A stretch of DNA of 64,000 nucleotides from Liolophura sinensis. Taxonomy: Eukaryota; Mollusca; Polyplacophora; Chitonida; Chitonidae. Under the pieces are notes generated by a model. That model saw only the letters and a list, made by a program, of their open reading frames with translations, was not told the DNA's origin and ran no database searches. Of this stretch, positions 55,738 to 64,000 are shown one piece after another. A program made the translations under genes and the position numbers. The DNA is taken from assembly GCF_032854445.1 (NCBI RefSeq), contig NC_088295.1, forward strand, positions 40,223,385-40,287,384, read 5' to 3'. Numbering within the stretch: position 1 is the stretch's first letter; every line of letters begins with the position of its first letter.

Positions 55738-55872
55738 TATCGAAAGTGAAAGTAGACCAGTGACAACAGTATGAGAGTTAGTTAACACGTAACCTGTGAA
55801 ATCCGGCCTGTTGTCAAAATGCCACAGTTATAGTTTTATTCTATCTGTTCATATAAATGCTTAAAAAGTCTA
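55738..55872 (-). repeat. Leader block copy 7
   Basis: Minus-oriented: aagcatttatatgaacag, atagaataaaactataactg, acaggccggatttcacaggt, tactgttgtcactggtctac. About 370 bp from copy 6. Confidence 0.65.
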
Positions 55873-56079
55873 AATTTATGCACCTACCCATCTGTTATAC
55901 TGCAATAATAGCTTAAGTATGATGGATAAGTCGAACAACACTAGGACAGGTCTGTGGCAGTATGAGATTAAAGAAGGCAGGGATTGACCACAGTGTAACA
56001 ACTGGTATGTCTATTGACACCAATGAAAACCTGACATTTGACGGACCCTTGTCAGACTTGAAGTAAAATACAAACTCAC

Positions 56080-56215
56080 AGCATAGAGAGTAAAACCAGA
56101 TCAGCGACAACAGAGTGATAATTGGAAAATGGCCACACCTCACCTGCGGAATACGGCTTGCTGTAAATTTACCTCAGTTAGGGTTTTATTCTAACTATTC
56201 ATGATCACAACTCGT
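56080..56215 (-). repeat. Leader block copy 8
   Basis: Minus-oriented: gttagaataaaaccctaact, gaggtaaatttacag, then FPIITLLSLIWFYSLCC, a leader-like stretch, followed by GAGTTT in place of a GT donor. About 340 bp from copy 7, so copies 6-8 look like a local tandem array. Confidence 0.68.
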
Positions 56216-56394
56216 CAAGCCCGACTTCAGAAGTTCAAGTTACATGTACCTAACTACCACACACTTAATTACTTCAAGTATTTATGCTTTTGGCTGTACG
56301 TCGAACATAATAACTTTTCAGTCATATGACGACAAGGAGTCATTGAGTGTGTGCACATATATTGTGTCCTCTTGTACTAGGACAAGTCCATGCC

Positions 56395-56580
56395 GTCAAA
56401 TTGCTGTTGCCACTGAAGTATCATGCCGAGGACAACATGCAGACATGACAACCCACCCAGTCACATTATAATGATAATGCTCTAACCTCTCAGTGCTGAG
56501 CGCCTAGCGATGCAGCAACAAATACCATTTTTAAAGTCTTTGGTATGACCCGACCCGAGTCTCCCAGGTCTCCCGGATTA
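56395..56580 (-). repeat. Family B repeat copy
   Basis: gcagacatgacaacccaccc, agtcacattataatg, ctctaacctctcagtgctga, gcgcctagcgatgcagc and taccatttttaaagtctttg, collinear with the 13450-13690 copy. Confidence 0.75.
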
Positions 56581-56589
56581 AGTGGATTA

Positions 56590-59500
56590 ATCGTTACCAC
56601 TAGTTACAGAATAGAAATGTAATCTGGAACGTATTTCCTTATTTATTTCAAGTTTCTGGGTGGAGAAAACCGGGGTATCCAAACTAAATAACCGACCGTC
56701 GCCCAATACTTGATAAATTTCTTAATCACTTGAATCTATGCGTCGAAACGGACTTCCGTCAACCTACATAGACCTACCCAGGTTAATAATCACAAGGCCA
56801 TTTCCCAAAATGACGTTGTGTACGAAAAAAAGTACGAAATTAAGACGGAATCTTGACCTTGTATGGTAAGGCGGAGAATCGGCCCGAGAGAGGTAAGATA
56901 AGAAAGTGCAAATTTCAAAATCCCAGCACAGTAGTGTAAATTTCCAAATCAGAAGTATAAATCAAAGCACGCATAAAGTTATACGGCCATAAATGGTCAC
57001 TTAATAATAAAGCATAAAAAACGCACTCTCCATTTAAAACGCCAATTTTTCGTTCAAACGGGGCATTGTCTTTTTTTTTTTAATTTACAGTATGAGGAGC
57101 AACGTTAACCAGAAAATATGTTTACTGACGTACTGTCAAAGTTTCGTTTTGGTTAACGTATGCCTTCATATGTAAAGCATAAACTTTATAATGTGATAAG
57201 TTTTGTCATATTTTGGCAAGTCTAAACTCCGTATTTCTGCGGTAGTATCCCAGGATCCTCCATTGTACAGTGGTCTAGCAAAGTGGCTGTTGAAAACAGG
57301 TGCATCTCGAGGAAGACTTCGAATCTATGTTGATCTTTTTTTCCTTTGGAAATTATACTTTAGTGTGAGTAAAGATAAAGGCCGTCTTGCATTAAATAAA
57401 TGTTATCATGAATAAGAATGATCATTAAAGCTATGATATTACGCAACATTTAGCAACTGTAGCGAAATCATACATGATCCTGGTTGACATAAGGTGTGGC
57501 CCATAAACTATCATTAACATTAACTTGTTATCTATTTGTTTAATTGATTGTTGCATAACTGCGAGCTCAAGAAGTTTTCAGAAAGTTACGTTTGTGGCGC
57601 AGTGATTGTCGCAATTCTAACGCAAAAGAGAAGCTATTTCAGTGTGAAAGGAGCCGGCTACAATTTTTCGATTTTATGACTTCTACATCGCTTTAGTGCA
57701 CGTTTGGAGTTTGACGTGTCACATGGTTGCCATACAACAGGAAAAGAAGAGTAAAACAGAACTGAAAAAAGATGTAGCCATACTAGTGTGTCAGTGGCAG
57801 TAACTCACAGCTATAGTCAGTTTCACTACTTGAGGTGCAAAGTTTCTCGCACTGGGGCAGATTTCCTGCCTTTTCACACCAGGTCCTTTCGAGCAAAGTG
57901 TTTCGATAAATGAATGGTTTTGAATGAAGATAATTAGGGTATTTGCAACGTTGGGTAGCTCTTATCGAGCGACACAGTTGCGAGAGTTACGGAGAGCAAC
58001 AGTCCCAAATGTGTCGGATTGACGGTAAAGAATATTTACCTCTGTTCACACGCGCATTAAAATTTCTCTAGCATAAATCAACGTCAACCTTGTGATCTCT
58101 GTAATTGACTAACCTGTTGTGAGACTCACCGAACCAAAAGGGCAGTCATGTCTGATCATGTAAAATAATCACATTCCAGCCTATATCATAGCAGTTAGTG
58201 TATTACCGAGATAGCGACTGCAGGATAGACTCTGAACACTGGTCAATGCATCAAAGTCAATGCATCGCCTCCTTTGCCTCGATCAAAAATGCTCCTCCAC
58301 TACTGCCCTCTTGAATGGCCGGCAGTTTCATACTGGTTTAACAAAGTTACAAACACATTTCGTTATATTATGTTCTAAGGTGTAAAAATAATTCTAGTGA
58401 CCAACTGCATGCAAGTGTAGCCACAGTTTTTTTTTTACATTAACATCTTCATACCGATAGGGGTGAAAAGGATTAACATGGGGACGTATGCCTCTGCTGC
58501 AAGGAATTGGACATCTGCTTGTCAATAATATATCTGCTGTAATATTACTCATCAACACACATTATGGGTATCAGCAATGAAACATATACGTCATGTCACT
58601 AGAGTGGTGTTCAGAGAGGGTGTGTAGCATTTTTATTACGTGTTGCAGGTTCAAGACATTTACCCTACAGGACTTGTGTTTAGAAAGAAAACGTTGTAAA
58701 ATATTTGTGTTTAGACAGAAAACATTGCAGAATATTCGTGTTTCGATCGAAAACACTGTTGAATATTCGTAATTAGGTAGATAACGCTGCAGAATATTCG
58801 TGTTCAGAGGATATTTGAAAATATTTTTGTATGGTGGATCTTTGGGACCACAATTTTTTGGTACAGATCGTCGTTGGATAATAATGTTTTAAGTAAGGAT
58901 GTGATGTATGTCTAATAAATCTATTTAAATGTAAATTGGTATTTATATCCAAACACATGCATTTAATTTGAATTATGATAATATTTAGGATTATATTAAA
59001 AATATAAATATGATCCAGGTTAAACATATTTCTTTCATTTATTTTCATTTCATTTATCACATTATCACACAAACACAATATATACCAAGAGATGGTCCCA
59101 AATACCCAAAAGACAATATTTTCAAGTGTCTTTTTCTCTTTAGGGAAAGTCGACAAAAGTATTGAAGATCACATATACAGCTATGTTTTCGCACTCTGTC
59201 ATCTGAGCTTTATATAATTTTAATGTTTTCTCCACCTTTCAGACTTTCTTTCACTCTCAGAAAGATATTCCACCAGGAAAACGTTACACACCAAACAGCA
59301 GCCACTGACTCTCAGGTTCCCATTCTTGAGCCCTCAGTTGGATACATTTGGGATGAGATGGGAAGCCGAGCATAATATCACATGAACCCACTCCAGGCGT
59401 TGCAAGATTATGGGCAAGCACTAGCTTCTTAACCATTGACTTAGTATTCAGGTGCACTAATCCTAGAGGTGCTAGAGTCTTGTAATTGAGGAGACGTTGG

Positions 59501-62040
59501 CTTTTGATATGGTCGTCCCAGGATGACGTTATGCTCATTATTGGCCTCCTCTAGCTTAACAGTTTTATCATTGTAGGCCCTTTCCTGATAGTCAGATTTT
59601 TATTCCGAATTTACGACAGCCAACTTAAGGAAATTTTTGTCCAGCCAAAAAAAAAAAATAAAAAAAAAAATAACCCGGAAGCTTTGAATTTACAACATGT
59701 TACCAATATATAGAATAAATTCAAGGTGCTCGATTCGTTGATTTCAGTGGCAGCTTAAACTCCAAAATTAATTTGTTAATTTTAACAAAGTGGTTTTTTC
59801 TTAGCGATGCTAGAATGTATTTTGTCACATACAACATAACATTCTGTTAGTCTAATAAAATCTTCATGTTACAATAATCTGCTGTAATAGCAGAGTACAT
59901 TCTAGCATCACTCGGACAACAGTGTTTCTGTAAAATTTAACCCATCCATATTTTTGGGTGTATCTTGTCATGTCGAAAGGTAGGACCAAACGTGTTAACA
60001 ATGTTTTCATGCAGTGCATAATTGATTACTTTCAATGAAGGCATTCAGCCTTTCTACAGAGCCTGAACATAATACTTTCGTTTCTTCTCTTTCAAACACC
60101 TGATGAAAATAATAAATTATCTAGTATAATACCAGTACATATTATAGTCGGATTTATGGCAGATGGCGCACAAGTGTTTTCAATCTCCGCATCTGACATA
60201 CTTCATTACAAAAGAATGCCTTAGTAGTTTTATGTACTCTTTTGCTTGAGTTGTGTTGTTGATTACAAACAAAATCTTCCTTCCGTCTTCGGTTCAGCTT
60301 AGGCCTAACTCGAGGTTATGGACGAAAGAACCCAATATCCATTAGCTGGCTTTTGTCTTCCATTGGCGCACAAAGCCGCTTGACTATGACTGAATCTCAA
60401 GAGTCCGACAAGGAAGATGTTGACGTGCAGTGTAATATGTATAGACTTTGTGAAGATGACCTTACCACTCATTGATCTTTCTTGAAATAAAACGCGACTA
60501 GGATGTATTTGACATATATTACCCATATCAAACTATTGCTGATGAAGGGTCCCAAGAATAGAGAGCCTAGGAAGATTACTTCACATGCGCACCAAAAGGA
60601 TATATATGTAGAGGCCAGATTCATGCCCAGAACATTCAGAAAATTCAAAACATAAACTCCTGTCCACGTTGTTACTTTTTATTGTTTCATAGCATTGGAA
60701 AATACATCATCAATTGGGCTAAAGGAGAAGAAATTACAACATCTTTCCTCGAAACCTGACTTAACCTCGTAAAGGTGAAAGAAACCATCCACCAGCTAAG
60801 ACAAATAACAGACAAATACGACGTACGTTGTTTCGGCAGACAAAATAACCATATTTACACATTCTTTTGCATAAACTATTATTACAAAGTACTTGTAGAA
60901 GGGTTAAAAATAGACAGAAAAAAAATCTAGGCCAAAATACTACTCGCGCTCTTCAGCTGGGAGCAACTTCGACAACATTCTGAAAGATCAGGTATTTCAC
61001 TTAAACCCAATCATGAAGACTCACCACCAATATACAGGATAGCAGACATGCTAACAACACCATGCATGTCAGGCAAGATTTATATCTGAAACCTGAAAAT
61101 GCACAACAAAATGAAAATGTCCACATTGTGAACAAAAACTCTACAGGAAGTTAAAACAGTTTTGGAAAAATGCTTTTCAGCTATCCTAAAAATATACAAT
61201 GCATGTGGATACCAGACAATTCAAAGACATTGGCAGGACATCTCCACATGAGACTTCTCGATCCTCTACACGAAGATCTTTCATCGAGATTTAATCCATG
61301 ACTTTAATTTCGATATTGTTAACTATCGATTTATTAATGGCAGAAAACATCACAGAAAGCCCAGCATAAGGTGTGTACAAATCTTTCTATAGCGTGTACA
61401 AACATTGACGATTTCAATCTACGTAATAAAAACACTGGTTAAAACTTCTAAGTCAAGGCTACACTATCAAGTCTCTCTATTGAAAGTGCCTTAAATTTTG
61501 TTCAACCATTAATTACAACATATAATCATAGCGTGAAAAATCCACGGCGCTACGCGCTTTATAAGCATGCATCTTACTCCGTTTAACTTGGGGCTATATA
61601 GGAACTGTATGTACACGACACAGCCTTATAATCCCCGCTATGTTTATATGAACAGTTGCATTGAAAGTCTATCTGAAATACTATCAGCCTTTTTCTTGCC
61701 TCATTGGACTACGTGCTGGATTTGATTGTTATAAATTGTGCCTTTTCAGCATCACTGGAAACTGCACACTTCTCGCATGTACATATGCGATTAATGTTTT
61801 TCTGTATCAAAAGAGTGTAAAATGTGATTGGTCACGAACCATGTGACCTTTTGGCTAATGAAACACGACAAAATGATTGGAATCCTTGTGTTTTAATGAT
61901 AACACACGTGTATTTCTATCATCACTGGTTTTAATGTGAAACACTGGCTTTACAAGTATGGTTCTAAAGAGAGCAGTTTTGAAGCAGTGGTTGAAATTAC
62001 TCAATGAAAACGTCATTTGGTATCTCTTAAAGCCTTTTAC
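56590..62040. other. Long stretch without recognisable genes
   Basis: AT-rich, with poly-A/T runs (near 57071, 58429, 59648) and a degenerate repeat of about 33 bp around 58670-58810 (four units with gcagaatattcgtgttt). Frames up to 127 codons show no known domain. Presumably intergenic or long intron. Confidence 0.6.
58670..58810. repeat. About 33-bp tandem repeat, four units
   Basis: Units near tgtttagacagaaaacattg followed by cagaatattcg, diverged. Confidence 0.8.
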
Positions 62041-62044
62041 GTCA

Positions 62045-62330
62045 TTATCGGGTGTATCCGCCGTGAGCCTCGATGACAGTCTGAACCCTTCTCATTATAC
62101 CACCTGTCAGCCTCCTGATACTCTGCAGAGGAAACCGCTGCCATTCCTCGTGCAAGGCGGATTCCAATTGAGCCAGATCATGTACAGGTGGATCCTTTGC
62201 TTGCACAAGACGACCATCTGGCCCAATTGGGAGCTGCCTTACACGTTTTACTGGTTGAGGGCATAAACTGCGAAATTTGCTTGCTATTCGGATATGTTTC
62301 TTGAACAGCATGTATTATAGAACACATCGT
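62045..62330 (-). pseudogene. Tc1-type transposase C-terminus
   Basis: Minus strand reads HDLAQLESALHEEWQRFPLQ, SIRRLTGGIMRRVQTVIEAH and GGYTR, the standard end of Tc1 transposases (EEW..IP..IRRL..SMPRR..AVI.A.GGHTRY). The catalytic core upstream is replaced by unrelated sequence; inverted repeats not found. Confidence 0.88.
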
Positions 62331-63099
62331 GAAATCAAGGGCTATTTCTGCTTCGCCCGGTAAGGCGTGGTCAATGAGCTCGTAGTGAAATGATCTTAAC
62401 AACATTTCATTTTAATGTGAGCGTTGGGTGCTTTTAGGTTAGAAATTCTGAGCTCATGAAAAGAGAGACAATAATATAAATACTACATATCGACTACATT
62501 TTTATTTAAATCAATACCAGAAACCACTCTTGTTAATGATCACTTAATTTTTATAACTATATTAGCGTCTTCTGAAATCCGGTTCTGAATAAAAGTTAAC
62601 GCGGTAAATATTCCAAGAATATGAGATAATTCACGAAAACACGTCATAAAATTGTAGACACATTGCCATACGTTAGACCGAGAAAATTTCCAAATTTGAC
62701 AGCCTAAAGTAAATTTTAAAAATTTTCCCGATATGCTTAACGATAAAGATGAAATAGGTATGTCTTCACATCCCACTGATTACGTGTTTACAACTTTAGC
62801 TCCTAGAATCCAAGAATAAATAGCTTATTATAAGTTATAAATGTTGACTTAAGTAAAAACTTAATCCCAGTGTCGTCACCAGGTTGCTTCATAAAACCTC
62901 TGGTCAAAGTTCACATCATTCTCCTAGGGAGAATTTAACAAAAAACAGAGTAGCCATGCATATAATGTAAACGATACCCATAAGTTTAAAAAAATCATTC
63001 ACAATCTGCAAGCATTGTATGGGTGAAAATATACATGTGCTTATATTATTTGCTGGCAAACCATATCCTTATTTCCGTGCCATTATTTTCTAAACTATC

Positions 63100-63418
63100 T
63101 ATCGGGTGGGCATAAAAAATGGGCTTAGAAGATGCTGCATTGCTCCATTGTCATTTGTTCAAACCCTTTCAAACTGCCAGCCGTGCAACACAGCAGCATC
63201 TTGAGGGAGTGACTCCTTCATTCATAACTAAGGCCGAGTGGACACCGCAGATCCCCGACTGCAGTCCCATGGACTACTCTGTATGGAATTCTCTGAGCGA
63301 GAAGGTTTATGAGGGAGAAGGTTGAAGCACGCAAGGACTGTTGGAAAAAAGTGAGGTAAGACGGTTTCGGAGATTTTGAGTGTCAAAGTACGGTCCATTT
63401 TTTTATGCCCATCCAGTA
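63100..63418 (+). mobile_element. Short mariner derivative with TIRs and TA duplication
   Basis: Element 63102-63416 (315 bp) between TA at 63100-63101 and TA at 63417-63418. Terminal inverted repeats share gatgggcataaaaa(a)atgg (left copy gggtgggcataaaaaatgg). Inside, the plus strand keeps a transposase piece: SFITKAEWTPQIPDCSPMDY, then SVWNSLSEKVYEG, the third-Asp region of mariner transposases. Internally deleted, non-autonomous. Confidence 0.88.
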
Positions 63419-63484
63419 ATGCATTGTGTTGCAACAAATTTTGAATTTACGTCCGCATATAATGCTTCCCAGTTTTGCTGATAT

Positions 63485-63720
63485 CTAGTGTAATATATAT
63501 CGCGTCCATCCGGGTTCTGACACCTCATTCCCATGCAGATTGTCCAAAGGGTCAGCGATCAGCTCGCAAACTCCGCTCTCTGTCGCCATGTTGAAAGAGG
63601 TACAATCCACGTGATGCCTACAATACGCGGAACAAACCACACTGTCCGGAACCTTCAAGGTTTGTATGTAACGGCTTGTGGATCTCTTTCCTAGTCTCGA
63701 CTGATACAGGAAGAATCTCT
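63485..63720 (-). CDS. PAN/apple-like terminal exon of a further FTP/PAN unit
   Basis: 236 nt, the same length and phase as the exon at 21164-21399; acceptor TTTTCGCAG, stop TAG. Encodes ERFFLYQSRLGKRSTSRYI, then SVVCSAYCRHHVDCTSFNMA, VCELIADPLDN and GWTRYILH. All PAN cysteines and the CELIAD segment are conserved between the two. Its upstream exons must lie right of 64000. Confidence 0.82.
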
Positions 63721-64000
63721 CTGCGAAAACAAAACAGCAGAGTGGGCACTGAAATGTTATTAAGATGTGTTATCCAATAAAAAAGACCTTGTAACTTTCT
63801 TACCCGAATGGATATCATATCCCCAATGGATACACCACCCCAAAAAGTCATTGCAACAAAAAGCCATTAATTAACTTTATCTGGCTAAACCATGCATGAT
63901 AATGTTAACAGATGGTCATCGTGTACGTTAACTCTCAAAATATCATCCGTTAAATTTAGCAGAAAGTCTGTTATATGAGTGATGCTACTGCTAGAATGTA

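Noticed and set aside
62540-62776. FTP C-half relic (GCQIWKF resembles GCQIKNF)
   Set aside because: The similarity is limited to about seven residues after a TAG; the GRY and CEVEVYG end is missing.

Overview
Eukaryotic, intron-rich nuclear DNA, AT-rich and full of repeats. The protein set (UBE2O, EMRE, F-type-lectin/PAN exons, Penelope-like and Ngaro-type retroelements) and the abundant tRNA-headed SINEs point to a lophotrochozoan, most likely a marine mollusc. That assignment is inference; the species cannot be read from the sequence.

Left part (1-16.2 kb): two conserved housekeeping genes stand head to head. UBE2O (giant E2/E3 hybrid ubiquitin ligase) runs on the minus strand from 15705 off the left edge. 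Thirteen coding exons can be traced with consistent splice phases; the catalytic UBC domain lies outside the window. SMDT1/EMRE (essential regulator of the mitochondrial calcium uniporter) runs on the plus strand at 15902-16192. The two start codons are 196 bp apart and share an ETS-type site.

Middle part (about 21-42 kb) and right edge (63.5 kb): a decaying minus-strand cluster of small secreted-type genes. The apparent layout is a leader exon, an F5/8C-like fucolectin (FTP) domain split over two phase-1 exons, and a terminal PAN/apple exon. One unit (25.66-21.16 kb) looks intact, one (41.7-37.3 kb) is partly degraded, one (35.8-34.0 kb) is broken, and a further PAN exon at 63.5 kb belongs to a copy that starts beyond the window. 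A block of about 130 bp, ending in a leader-like exon, recurs at least eight times between 26 and 56 kb.

Mobile DNA: a Penelope-like element with GIY-YIG endonuclease (30.7-32.4 kb); a Ngaro/DIRS-type tyrosine-recombinase retrotransposon (44.66-49.5 kb) with gag, RT-RNase H, recombinase and an SGNH hydrolase frame, carrying two nested SINEs; a foldback element (43.2-43.9 kb); Ty3-type, LINE RNase H and Tc1 relics; a short mariner derivative with TA duplications (63.1-63.4 kb); and at least two SINE families. Several minisatellites are present. Long stretches, mainly 56.6-62 kb, show nothing recognisable.

The strongest individual observations are an in-frame TGA inside a possible 45-nt intron in UBE2O, the SINE touching a UBE2O 5' splice site, the intact SGNH frame in an otherwise broken Ngaro element, and the recurring leader block around the lectin cluster.
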